Shown: piece by piece, positions 37,871 to 46,893 of the stretch
How the letters are laid out: each line of letters opens with the position of its first letter
Numbering within the stretch: the first letter of the stretch is position 1
Source of the DNA: Pseudomonas linyingensis
Lineage (GTDB): Bacteria > Pseudomonadota > Gammaproteobacteria > Pseudomonadales > Pseudomonadaceae
Assembly: GCF_900109175.1 (NCBI RefSeq)
Contig: NZ_FNZE01000003.1
Location: forward strand, 1 to 64,000
Reading direction: 5' to 3'
Length of the DNA: 64,000 nt
Notes under the pieces: generated by a model
The model's input: the letters and a program-made list of their open reading frames with translations, nothing else
What the model was told of the DNA's origin: nothing
Databases searched by the model: none
Program-made: the position numbers and the translations under genes

Positions 37871-38568
37871 ACGTCTGGATCAAATTGCTGACCGCCCTGC
37901 GCGGCGGTGCCAACGAAGTGGGCGAGGCCCTGGCGGACAGCCAGGCGCTGCGCATCCTCGACCAGGAAATCCGCGACGCCGATCAGGAGCTGCGCCAGTC
38001 GCGCGAAGCGCTGGCGGAGATCATGGCCAAGCAGAAGCTGGCCGCCGAGCGGGTGAGCAAGGGCGAGGCCAAGGTCGCCGAGTACGAGCAGTACGCGCTC
38101 AAGGCGCTGGCCGCCGACAACGAGGCGCTGGCCACCGAGGTGGCGGAGAAAATCGCCGCCCTGGAGGCCGAGCTGGCCGTCGACCGCGAGCAGGCCGCGG
38201 GCTTCGCCGCCAGCGTGGCGCGTCTGCGCCAGGCGGTGAGCCAGGCTGAGGGCCACATCAGACGCCTCAAGCAGCAGGTCGACACGGTCAAGGCCACCGA
38301 GACTGTGCAGCGCGCCCAGCTTGCCGTGGCCCAGAGGCACGGTGGCTCGCAGGCCAAGCTGCACACTGCGGTGGAGTCGCTGGAGCGCATCAAGCAGCGC
38401 CAGGCCGAGCGCGGCGCCCGCCTGGAGGCCGAGGCCGAACTGGCCGCCGAGCAGCCGCAGGACAGCCTCGAAGGCAAGCTGCGCGCTGCCGGCATCGTGC
38501 CGGACAGCGCCAGTGCCGCCAGCGTGCTGGCACGGCTGAAGGGCAAGGCAGCGCAAGACGCCTCCTGA
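37867..38568 (+). CDS. PspA/IM30 family protein (YjfJ-like)
   Basis: 233 residues, nearly all alpha-helical coiled coil. It starts with a short amphipathic helix (M-N-V-W-I-K-L-L-T-A-L-R-G), followed by a long hairpin rich in A, E, K and Q (about 30-180) and a C-terminal part with D-S-L-E-G-K-L-R-A-A-G. This is the PspA/Vipp1 (ESCRT-III-like) fold, which binds and repairs stressed inner membrane. The usual pspF, pspB and pspC partners are absent; instead it is coupled to the YjfI-like gene and followed by flotillin-type genes. Confidence 0.85.
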   Translation: MNVWIKLLTALRGGANEVGEALADSQALRILDQEIRDADQELRQSREALAEIMAKQKLAAERVSKGEAKVAEYEQYALKALAADNEALATEVAEKIAALEAELAVDREQAAGFAASVARLRQAVSQAEGHIRRLKQQVDTVKATETVQRAQLAVAQRHGGSQAKLHTAVESLERIKQRQAERGARLEAEAELAAEQPQDSLEGKLRAAGIVPDSASAASVLARLKGKAAQDAS

Positions 38569-38585
38569 CGCTCACGCAAGGCCTC

Positions 38586-38618
38586 GCCGCGCGCCGATCC
38601 ACCCTGCGCGCGGCCTTT
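38586..38618 (+). terminator. Terminator or attenuator between the PspA-like and YqiJ-like genes
   Basis: A perfect 9-base GC stem (GCCGCGCGC at 38586-38594, GCGCGCGGC at 38606-38614) with an 11-base loop is followed by CTTT. The 72-base gap also holds the next ribosome site, so partial termination would lower expression of the YqiJ and YqiK genes relative to the PspA-like one. Confidence 0.5.
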
Positions 38619-38640
38619 CCGGTTTCAGGGATGGAACACG

Positions 38641-39279
38641 ATGGAACTCTTCCTGCAAAGCGCCCTGGCGTTTCCCACCGCGCTGTTCAGCTTCCTGTTG
38701 AGCGTGGCGATTCTCTACTGGCTGGTCGCCGCGCTGGGCATCCTCGAGGTTGACGTGCTCGACGGCGACTTCGCCCCCGACGGCGAGGGCCCGGAGTTGG
38801 AGGGCCTGGCCGGCCTGCTGCTCAAGCTCGGCCTGGGCGGGGTGCCGGTCACCCTGGTGCTGACCCTGCTGGTGTTCTTCGCCTGGTTCGCCAGCTACTT
38901 CATCGAGCTGTTGCTGCTGCGCCACCTGCCGCTGGGCTGGCTGCGCTATCCGCTGGGTGTGGCGGTGGCGGCCCTGGCGCTGCTGCCAGCGGTGCCGCTG
39001 ACCGCTGCGCTGTGCCGGCCGCTGCGCCGGCTGTTCCGCAAGGTCGAGGCGCCCAGCGCGCGGTCGCTGCTCGGTCAGGTGGCGCGGGTGCGCAGCGGCA
39101 CAGTGACCGCGCAGTTCGGCGAGGCCGATCTGGACGACCAGGGCGCCGGGCTGATCCTGCGCGTCCGCGCCGACGCGGCGCAGGGTTTCAAGCGTGGCGA
39201 CCGCGTGGTGCTGCTGCAGTATCTGGAAGGCGAGCATGCCTACCGGGTGGTCAGCGAAGACGAATTCAAGGGCCTCTGA
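38641..39279 (+). CDS. yqiJ: YqiJ-like inner-membrane protein with OB-fold
   Basis: 212 residues. Three membrane segments (about 8-32, 66-90 and 101-122) are followed by a soluble C-terminal domain (145-210), with R-S-L-L-G-Q-V-A-R-V-R-S-G and the strand-rich G-D-R-V-V-L-L-Q-Y. This is the NfeD/YqiJ-type OB-fold that accompanies flotillins. E. coli YqiJ is about the same length and precedes yqiK, as here. It probably anchors or gates the flotillin oligomer. Confidence 0.8.
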   Translation: MELFLQSALAFPTALFSFLLSVAILYWLVAALGILEVDVLDGDFAPDGEGPELEGLAGLLLKLGLGGVPVTLVLTLLVFFAWFASYFIELLLLRHLPLGWLRYPLGVAVAALALLPAVPLTAALCRPLRRLFRKVEAPSARSLLGQVARVRSGTVTAQFGEADLDDQGAGLILRVRADAAQGFKRGDRVVLLQYLEGEHAYRVVSEDEFKGL

Positions 39280-39303
39280 GCCGCCTATCAAGGAGATGAT
39301 TGT

Positions 39304-41349
39304 ATGTTCGAGATTCTGATGCCCTTCGCCATCGGGGTTGGCGTGGTTTTCCTGCTGATCTTCGGCTTCTTCGTGCTGTTCAAGGCCTTCTACATCAAGG
39401 TCCCGCAGGGCACCGCGCTGATCGTCAACGACATGTCGGCGCAGCCCAAGGTGCACTTCACCGGCGCGCTGGTCTACCCGGTGATCTACAAGAAGGAGTT
39501 CATGCAGATCTCCCTGATCACCCTGGAAATCGACCGCCGCGGCAAGGACGGCCTGATCTGCCAGGACAACCTGCGCGCCGACATCACCGTGGCCTTCTAC
39601 CTGCGCGTCAACGAGACCCAGCAGGACGTGCTCAAGGTGGCCAAGGCCATCGGTGCGGAGCGTGCCTCCGACCGCGGCGCGGTCAACGACCTGTTCAACG
39701 CCAAGTTCTCCGAGGCGCTGAAGACCGTCGGCAAGCGCTTCGACTTCGTCCAGCTGTTCGAGGAGCGGCAGAACTTCCGCGACCGCATCGTCGAGGTGAT
39801 CGGCAACGACCTCAACGGCTACGTGCTGGAAGACGTGGCCATCGACTATCTGGAGCAGACGCCGAAGAGTTCGCTGGACCCGACCAACATTCTCGACGCC
39901 CAGGGCATCCGCAAGATCACCGAGCTGACCGCGGCGCAGAACGTGATCACCAACGATCTGGAGCGCAACGAGGAGCTGGCGATCAAGAAGAAGAACGTCG
40001 AGACCCGCGAGGCGACCCTGGCCCTGGAACGCCAGCAGGCCGACGCCGAGGCGCGCCAGCAGCGCGAGATCGCCACCCTGCGTGCCCGCGAGCAGGCCGA
40101 GACCCTCAAGGTGCAGGAGGAGGAGCGCCTCAAGGCCGAGCAGGCGCGCATCCAGACCCAGCAGGAGCTGGACATCCGCGCCGAGAACCACCAGCGCGAG
40201 GTGGAAGTGGCCCAGCAGAACCGCCAGCGTGCGGTGGTGATCGAGGTGGAAAAGGTCACCCGTGCCAAGGATCTGGAAATCGTCGCCCGCGAGCGCGAAG
40301 TCGAGCTGCAGCGCATCGAGAAGGAAAAGGCCCTGGAGGAAGAGCGCAAGAACATCGCCAGCGTGATCCGCGAGCGGGTGGCGGTGGAGAAGACCGTGGC
40401 CCAGGAGGAGGAGCGCATCAAGGAGGTGCGTGAAGTGTCCGAGGCCGAACGCCTCAAGCAGGTCACCGTGCTCAATGCCCAGGCCGAGGCCGAGCAGGAG
40501 CTGGTGCGCCAGGTCAAGCAGGCCGAAGCGGACGAGACCCGCTCGCGGCACAAGGCGGTGGAAATCAACACCCTGGCCCAGGCCGAACTGGAAGCCGCGG
40601 CCAAGCAGGCCGAGGCGAAGAAGAAACTGGCCGAGGGCATCGAGGCCGAGCGCGCCGCGCCGGGGCTGGCCGATGCGCGGGTGCGCGAGGTGACCGCGGC
40701 GGCCATGGAGAAGGAAGGTCTGGCCGACGCGCGCGTGAAGGCCGAGCAGCTGATTGCCGAAGCGCGTGGCGCGCAGGAGAAGGGCCTGGCCGAGGCGCGC
40801 ATCATCGAAGCCCAGGCGCAGGCCAAGGAGAAGGACGGCCTGGCCGAGGCCAAGGTGCTCGAGGAGAAGCTCGGCGCCCAGGCGCGCGGCGAGGAGCAAC
40901 TGGGCAGCGCCAAGGCCAAGGCCACCAAGGACCTCGGCCTGGCCGAGGCCGAGGTGTTGCTGCAGCGCTTCAATGCCGAGGCCGAGGGCCTGGGCAAGAA
41001 GTTCGGCGCCCTCGACGAGCTCAGCGACAGCGCCCGCCAGCACGAGGAGTTCCGCATGCAGCTGGAGAAGGACTTCGAGGCCTCGATGGCCGGCATTGCC
41101 GCCAACCAGGAGATCGCCAAGGAGCAGGCCGAGGTGCTGTCCGCCGCGCTGTCCAAGGCGAAGATCGAGATCGTCGGCGGCGAGGGCGATTTCTTCAACT
41201 CCTTCGCCAAGTCGCTGTCGGTGGGCAAGGCCATCGAGGGCGTGGTCGGCAAGAGCCCGGTGGTCCAGGACGTGCTGGCGCGACTGATGTCCGGCAAGGC
41301 CGCCGAGGCCAAGAGTGTCCCGGCGCCGGTCGACAAGACCCCGGCCTGA
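39304..41349 (+). CDS. yqiK: Flotillin-like protein (YqiK family)
   Basis: 681 residues. An N-terminal membrane anchor (about 5-27) leads to an SPFH/band-7 domain (about 35-215, with VPQGTALIVND near the start). A very long coiled coil (about 220-560) rich in E, A, Q, R and K follows. Its later part repeats the G-L-A-[DE]-A-x-[VI] motif with glycines near 454, 472, 494, 512 and 545. A globular end (575-650) precedes a short P, A, K tail. Flotillins form large rings at membrane microdomains. AAGGAG lies eight bases before the ATG. It is followed by the giant ATPase gene after a REP element. Confidence 0.87.
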   Translation: MFEILMPFAIGVGVVFLLIFGFFVLFKAFYIKVPQGTALIVNDMSAQPKVHFTGALVYPVIYKKEFMQISLITLEIDRRGKDGLICQDNLRADITVAFYLRVNETQQDVLKVAKAIGAERASDRGAVNDLFNAKFSEALKTVGKRFDFVQLFEERQNFRDRIVEVIGNDLNGYVLEDVAIDYLEQTPKSSLDPTNILDAQGIRKITELTAAQNVITNDLERNEELAIKKKNVETREATLALERQQADAEARQQREIATLRAREQAETLKVQEEERLKAEQARIQTQQELDIRAENHQREVEVAQQNRQRAVVIEVEKVTRAKDLEIVAREREVELQRIEKEKALEEERKNIASVIRERVAVEKTVAQEEERIKEVREVSEAERLKQVTVLNAQAEAEQELVRQVKQAEADETRSRHKAVEINTLAQAELEAAAKQAEAKKKLAEGIEAERAAPGLADARVREVTAAAMEKEGLADARVKAEQLIAEARGAQEKGLAEARIIEAQAQAKEKDGLAEAKVLEEKLGAQARGEEQLGSAKAKATKDLGLAEAEVLLQRFNAEAEGLGKKFGALDELSDSARQHEEFRMQLEKDFEASMAGIAANQEIAKEQAEVLSAALSKAKIEIVGGEGDFFNSFAKSLSVGKAIEGVVGKSPVVQDVLARLMSGKAAEAKSVPAPVDKTPA

Positions 41350-41390
41350 CCGCGGCGGCCCCGGCCCCGGCCCGGGGCCGCATGCCACCC

Positions 41391-41440
41391 TGTAGGAGCA
41401 GATTTATCTGCGACTGGTCGTGAATGACTTCGCTCCTACG
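41391..41440 (+). repeat. REP-type palindromic element between the flotillin and ATPase genes
   Basis: GTAGGAGC (41392-41399) and GCTCCTAC (41432-41439) are an 8-base inverted repeat; inside it GCAGAT-TT-ATCTGC (41398-41411) is a second perfect palindrome. The TGTAGGAGC start is typical of Pseudomonas REP elements. Just upstream is another GC hairpin (CGGCCCC at 41362-41368, GGGGCCG at 41374-41380) without a T-run. Together they may end or process the flotillin mRNA. Confidence 0.6.
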
Positions 41441-41505
41441 ACACGAACTCCTCACCTGGCGCGGCCTCGTCACGTCCGGCCATGTCACCTTCAGGAAGCA
41501 CAACG

Positions 41506-44500
41506 ATGTCGGATGCCCAGGACGCCAGCCTCGAACAGGACATGGTGGATCAGGCCGTCGCCCAAGGCGGCGCCTACGAGGTGTTGCAGCGGCGCCTGGC
41601 CGAGCAGGGCCAGCGCCTGCGCCAAGGCAGCGATGCGCTTAACGCCCAGCGCCTGGCCGAGTTCGGCGCCAGCGAGATGGCGGTGCTCGGCCGGGTGCGT
41701 ATCCGCACCGAGAACAACTGCATCGCCCGCGACATCGTCCAGGTCGGCGACTGCCTGCTGTTCGGCTACAACGTGTTTCTCGGCCTCAAGCAGGAAACCC
41801 GCATCGAGGACGTGTTCTCCCTGTATCGCCTGAGCGAGGCCGAGGAAGGCTATGAGGCCGAGGCGCAGCTGCTGGAGACCAGCTTCCTCGGTCAGGCCAG
41901 CTTCGTGCAGGACTTCCGCGAGCTGTACACCTACTACAAGAACACCCGCCTGCTGCAGCTGGTGGTGCGGGATGGCAAGCTGCTGGCCAGCTTCCAGATC
42001 GGTGAGCGGCTGACCGACATCCGCGTGTTCCGCTGGTCGATCTCGGTGGATGGCCGCGAGGTGCGCTACATCGACAACCGCGGCGAGCGCGACATCGCCC
42101 TGCCGCAGCCCCACGACTTCGAGTGGCAGAAAACCAGGCGCGAGATGGTGGTCAACGGCCGCCATCCGCACCTCAACATCCTCGACACGGTGTTCGTCGA
42201 GACCATCGGCGGCGATCTGACCATCAAGGTCGAGAACAACACCGAGGATGGCTTGGGCATCTACCGCGAGGCGGTGGTGGACAAGACCCAGTCGCTGGAC
42301 GACGCGCAGATCGAGTTCGCCCGCCTGGGCAGCCTGATCCTGCTCAAGGTGCTGCCGTACCGCGAGGAGCAGTGGCGCTACCTGGTGTTCAACTGCCTGA
42401 CCCGCCGGGTCGAGCGCATCGACGCCATCGGCCTGGCCTGCGTACAGCTGCCCGAGGACCACGGCATCGTCTTTCCCGGCGGCTACTACCTGCAGAGCGG
42501 CGAGTCCAGGACCTTCGAGCAGCCGATGGCCGGCATGCGCTTCAAGCGCGCGGTGCGCTCGCCCAACGGCGAGGACGTGCTCTATGTGTTCTACCAGCCA
42601 GAGGAGGGCCGCTCGGCACTGTTCACCTACAACCTGATCGAGCGCCAGCTGCACAGCCCGATCTTCGGCCACGGCTATGCGCGCCTGGAGGATGGGCGCA
42701 TGGTGATCTTCGCCGCCGAGGGCGCCGAGCCGACGCGCATCCACCCCATGCAAATCTGGCAGACGCCGTTCGCCAGCGACGAATTCGCCGCCCGCCAGCC
42801 GACGCGCAGCGGCTTCCTCGGCCGCATCGGCAACGCCGAGCTGGTGCGCGGGGTGTCCGAGCTGCGCAACCTGTGCCGCGAGATCGACGCCCAGGAGGTG
42901 TCGGTGCAGCGCTACAGCCAGCTGTGCCAGGACGTGCGCCGCCTGTTCGACGCTCACCACTGGCTGGGCGCCGCCGAGGTCGGCGAGCTGGCGCCGCTGC
43001 TGCGCGAGATCGCCGCCACCGCCGAGCTGGTGCTCGACGAATTCGAGAAGGTCGAGAGCATCCGCCAGCAGTCGGCGCGCGCCATGGCCGAGGCCGAGAC
43101 CCGCCAGAAGGCGCTGCTGTCCGGCCTGCACCTGGACGGCTGGGACGCGGTGGCGTCCTTCGTCGAGGCGCTGAACAATCTGACCGCCCAGCGTGGCCTG
43201 CTGCTGACCATTCGCGACTACCGCTACATCGACGTGGCGCGCATCGACGTCATGGAGACGGCGCTGCTCGACGCCCAGGCGCAGGTTGCCGCGGCCACCG
43301 CGCGCTTCCTCGCCGGCGAGCAGGCCCTGCACCCCTATGCCGAGCGCCTGGTGCAGCTCGATGCGGTGGCGCAGCAGGCGGCCAGCGTGGCGCAGCTGGC
43401 CGAGCCGCTGGCCGGCCTGCAGGCCATGGCCGCCGACCTCGACATGCTGTCCAACCTGATGGCTAGCCTGCAGATCGACGATGCCACCGAGCGCACGCGC
43501 ATCGTCGAGGCGATCTCCGAGCTGTACGCGCGCCTCAACCAGGCGCGCGCCCGCGCCGAGCAGCGCCGCAAGAGCCTCGGTTCGGCGGAGACGGTCGCCC
43601 AGTTCGGCGCCCAGTTCCGCCTGTTCGGCCAGGGCATCACCGGCGCCCTCGGCCAGGCCAGCGACCCGGAGCGCTGCGACGAGCAGCTGGCGCGCCTGCT
43701 GCTGCAGCTGGAGGAGCTGGAGAGCCGCTTCGGCGAGCAGGAGCAGTTCCTCGCCGACATCCTCGGCAAGCGCGAGGAGCTGCTGGAAACCTTCGAGGCG
43801 CACAAGCAGGCGCTGCTAGACGAGCGCCAGCGCAAGGCCCAGGGCCTGCAGGACGCCGCCCGGCGCATCCTCGACAGCCTTGGTCGGCGCACCGCGCGCC
43901 TCGCGATCATGGAGGAACTCAACGCCTTCTTCGCCGCCGACCCGCTGATCCTCAAGCTGCGCGACCTGGCCGAGCGCCTGCGCGAGCTCAAGGACAGCGT
44001 CAAGGCCGACGACCTGGAGGCGCGCCTGAAGGGCGCCCGCGACCAGGCGGTGCGCGCCCTGCGCGACAAGAGCGAGCTGTTCGAGGCCGGCGGCAACGTC
44101 ATCCGCCTCGGTCCGCGTCACCGCTTCAGCGTCAACACCCAGGAGCTGGACCTGACCCTGCTGCCGCGCGGTGATCAGCTGTGTCTGCACCTGACCGGCA
44201 CCGATTTTCTCGAACCGCTGCAGGACACCGAGCTGGAGGCGCTGCGCGAGTTCTGGCCGGCCAGCCTGGAGTCGGAATCGGCCGAGCTGTACCGCGGCGA
44301 ATACCTGGCCGGCGAGGTGCTCGCCGCTGCCGAGGCCGGCGAGGGCGGCCTCGATCTGGATCGCCTCAGGCAGCTGCTCGCACAGCCCGAGGAACTGGTC
44401 CGCGCGGTGCGCGAGTTCGCCGCGCCGCGCTACAAGGAAGGCTACGAGAAGGGCATCCACGACCAGGACGCCGCCGCCATCCTCGCCCGCCTGCTGCCGC

Positions 44501-46740
44501 TGACCGGCAGCGCCGGGCTGTTGCGTCACGCGCCGTTGCCGCGCGCCTTCGCCTGCCTGTGCTGGGACCGCCTCCGCAGCCAGGAGCAGCCGGCGCAGTG
44601 GCCGGAGCGGGCGCGCACTAGCCGGCACATCCGCCAGCTGTTCGGCCGCGACGACGGCCTGCGCACCCTGCAGGGCGAGATCGCCGCCGCCCTGCACGCC
44701 TTCCTCGCCGAACAGCCGCTGGGACTGGACGACGCCGTGGTGGCCGAGGCCGCCGAGTATCTGGTGCAGGAACTGGCCGCCGAGCGCATCGAGTTCACCT
44801 TCAGCAAGTACGCCCGCCAGTTGCAGGAAGCCCTGCGCGCGCGGCTGGTCGAGGCGCGCATGTGGGACGACTACCGCCAGGCGCTGGCGCGGCTGGCCGA
44901 ACGCCCGGCGGCGCAGTGGACGCTGGCGCTTGACTGGCTGCACGGCCTGTGCAGCCAGGCCGAGTTCGCCGCGATGGCCGCCTACGCGCCCGAGGCGATG
45001 GCGCTCGAGCTGCTGGCCGAGGACCTGCCGCGCCGCGTCACCGAGGCCGACCTGCGTTTCAGCGTCGAGGGCCTGCTCGGCGAGTACCCGCGCATCCGCG
45101 AGCAGCGCCTGGAGCTGGCGCTGGACGACCTGTTCGCCCGCCTGCGCGCGCACCGCGAGCACTACCTGCCGGGTCTTCTACGCTACCAGGCGCTGCGCCA
45201 GGCGGTGATCGCCCGCGAGCGCGCCGCGCTGCGCCTGGCCGAGTTCAAGGCCCGTCCGCTCAGCTCCTTCGTGCGCAACAAGCTGATCAACGACGTCTAC
45301 CTGACTTTCATCGGCGACAACCTGGCCAAGCAGATGGGCAGCGCCGGGGATAACAAGCGCAGCGACCTGATGGGCCTGTTGATGCTCATCTCGCCGCCCG
45401 GCTACGGCAAGACCACCCTGATGGAGTACGTCGCCCACCGCCTCGGGCTGATCTTCATGAAGATCAACGGCCCGGCACTCGGCCACGAGGTGCGCTCGCT
45501 GGACCCGGCGCAGGCGCCCGACGCCACCGCCCGCCAGGAGCTGGAGAAGCTCAATCTGGCGCTGGAGATGGGCAACAACGTGATGCTCTACGTCGATGAC
45601 ATCCAGCACACCCACCCCGAATTCCTGCAGAAGTTCATCTCGCTGTGCGACGGCACCCGGCGCATCGAGGGCGTGTGGAAGGGCCGCACGCGCACCTACG
45701 ACATGCGCGGCAAGAAGTTCTGCGTGGTGATGTCCGGCAACCCCTACACCGAGTCCGGCGAGGTGTTCCGCATCCCCGACATGCTGGCCAACCGCGCCGA
45801 CATCTACAACCTCGGCGACACCCTCGGCGGCATGCAGGAGGCCTTCGCGCTGAGCTACATCGAGAACGCGCTGACCTCCAACCCGGTGCTGGCGCCGCTG
45901 GCCACCCGCGAGATGGCCGACCTCTATCGCCTGGTGGCCAGGGCCGAGGGCCGCGAGTTCTCCGCCAACGAGCTGTCGCACGCCTACAGCGGCGCCGAGC
46001 TGGACGAGATCACCGCCACCCTGCAACGCCTGATGCAGGTGCGCGACGTGGTACTGCGGGTCAACCAGCAGTACATCGCCAGCGCCGCCCAGGCCGACCA
46101 GTACCGCAGCGAGCCGCCGTTCAAACTGCAGGGCAGCTACCGCAACATGAACAAGATGGCCGAGAAGATCAGCGCGGTGATGAACGACACCGAGCTGCTG
46201 CAGCTGATCGCCGACCACTACCAGGGTGAGGCGCAGCTGCTTACCACCGGCGCCGAGGAGAACCTGCTCAAGCTCGCCGAACTGCGCGGCAACCTGACCG
46301 CCGAGCAGGCCGCACGCTGGGAACAGATCCGCGCCGACTTCCGCCGCACCAAGGCCATGGGCGGCGGCGAGGCCGACGTCGGCGTGCGCGTGGTGGCCCA
46401 GCTGCGCGACCTCGCCGACGCCGTGCAGGGGCTCGGCGCTGCTGCAGTGCCGGTGCCCTGGGACGAACTGCTCGCGCGCCTGCAGGCGCTGGCCGAACAG
46501 CGCCCGCAGGTCGCGGTGGAAGTGGCGGCGGCGCCGCAGCCGGACTTCACCGCGCTGCTCGAGGGGCTGGCGCAATCGCTGCAAGAGAGTTTCCTGCCGC
46601 TGATCCAGACCATCGAGAAGAAGGGCGACATCGGCCTGCGCATCCACAAGCACCTGCACGAGCTGTCTCGCGACATGCGCGCGCTGGGGCTGCGCCGCGG
46701 CCGCGAGGTCCGCGATGAGACGGAGGGAATGCCTGGCTGA
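41506..46740 (+). CDS. Giant AAA+ ATPase with coiled-coil region, 1744 residues
   Basis: 1744 residues, no signal peptide or membrane helix. The first 430 residues are beta-rich, perhaps propeller-like; about 430-900 is alpha-helical with coiled-coil stretches; then a mixed middle part. An AAA+ module spans roughly 1290-1490: Walker A in SPPGYGKTT (K1302, T1303), Walker B in VMLYVDD (D1364, D1365), a sensor-1-like Asn in V-M-S-G-N-P-Y and a possible Arg finger in L-A-N-R-A-D. A helical C-terminus follows. Databases tend to call such proteins 'DNA repair ATPase', for which I see no support here. AGGAAG precedes the ATG. Its position after PspA-like and flotillin genes suggests a membrane-remodelling motor. 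Confidence 0.8.
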   Translation: MSDAQDASLEQDMVDQAVAQGGAYEVLQRRLAEQGQRLRQGSDALNAQRLAEFGASEMAVLGRVRIRTENNCIARDIVQVGDCLLFGYNVFLGLKQETRIEDVFSLYRLSEAEEGYEAEAQLLETSFLGQASFVQDFRELYTYYKNTRLLQLVVRDGKLLASFQIGERLTDIRVFRWSISVDGREVRYIDNRGERDIALPQPHDFEWQKTRREMVVNGRHPHLNILDTVFVETIGGDLTIKVENNTEDGLGIYREAVVDKTQSLDDAQIEFARLGSLILLKVLPYREEQWRYLVFNCLTRRVERIDAIGLACVQLPEDHGIVFPGGYYLQSGESRTFEQPMAGMRFKRAVRSPNGEDVLYVFYQPEEGRSALFTYNLIERQLHSPIFGHGYARLEDGRMVIFAAEGAEPTRIHPMQIWQTPFASDEFAARQPTRSGFLGRIGNAELVRGVSELRNLCREIDAQEVSVQRYSQLCQDVRRLFDAHHWLGAAEVGELAPLLREIAATAELVLDEFEKVESIRQQSARAMAEAETRQKALLSGLHLDGWDAVASFVEALNNLTAQRGLLLTIRDYRYIDVARIDVMETALLDAQAQVAAATARFLAGEQALHPYAERLVQLDAVAQQAASVAQLAEPLAGLQAMAADLDMLSNLMASLQIDDATERTRIVEAISELYARLNQARARAEQRRKSLGSAETVAQFGAQFRLFGQGITGALGQASDPERCDEQLARLLLQLEELESRFGEQEQFLADILGKREELLETFEAHKQALLDERQRKAQGLQDAARRILDSLGRRTARLAIMEELNAFFAADPLILKLRDLAERLRELKDSVKADDLEARLKGARDQAVRALRDKSELFEAGGNVIRLGPRHRFSVNTQELDLTLLPRGDQLCLHLTGTDFLEPLQDTELEALREFWPASLESESAELYRGEYLAGEVLAAAEAGEGGLDLDRLRQLLAQPEELVRAVREFAAPRYKEGYEKGIHDQDAAAILARLLPLTGSAGLLRHAPLPRAFACLCWDRLRSQEQPAQWPERARTSRHIRQLFGRDDGLRTLQGEIAAALHAFLAEQPLGLDDAVVAEAAEYLVQELAAERIEFTFSKYARQLQEALRARLVEARMWDDYRQALARLAERPAAQWTLALDWLHGLCSQAEFAAMAAYAPEAMALELLAEDLPRRVTEADLRFSVEGLLGEYPRIREQRLELALDDLFARLRAHREHYLPGLLRYQALRQAVIARERAALRLAEFKARPLSSFVRNKLINDVYLTFIGDNLAKQMGSAGDNKRSDLMGLLMLISPPGYGKTTLMEYVAHRLGLIFMKINGPALGHEVRSLDPAQAPDATARQELEKLNLALEMGNNVMLYVDDIQHTHPEFLQKFISLCDGTRRIEGVWKGRTRTYDMRGKKFCVVMSGNPYTESGEVFRIPDMLANRADIYNLGDTLGGMQEAFALSYIENALTSNPVLAPLATREMADLYRLVARAEGREFSANELSHAYSGAELDEITATLQRLMQVRDVVLRVNQQYIASAAQADQYRSEPPFKLQGSYRNMNKMAEKISAVMNDTELLQLIADHYQGEAQLLTTGAEENLLKLAELRGNLTAEQAARWEQIRADFRRTKAMGGGEADVGVRVVAQLRDLADAVQGLGAAAVPVPWDELLARLQALAEQRPQVAVEVAAAPQPDFTALLEGLAQSLQESFLPLIQTIEKKGDIGLRIHKHLHELSRDMRALGLRRGREVRDETEGMPG

Positions 46741-46893
46741 GGGGCCGATTGCTGGAGCGCCGATCATGACAGGGGCGTGGGCCTCTGGCGTCGCGGGGGG
46801 CTGCGCACGTAGAGTGTGTTCTGGTTCACCTGCTTTCCGTGGGCAGGCGCCATTCCAGGCCGTCCCGGGGATCAACCCATCACGCGAGCCGTC

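Noticed and set aside
38572-41388. A 938-codon antisense open frame over yqiJ and the flotillin gene
   Set aside because: It mirrors the repetitive coiled-coil codons of the flotillin gene and has no ribosome site or known fold.
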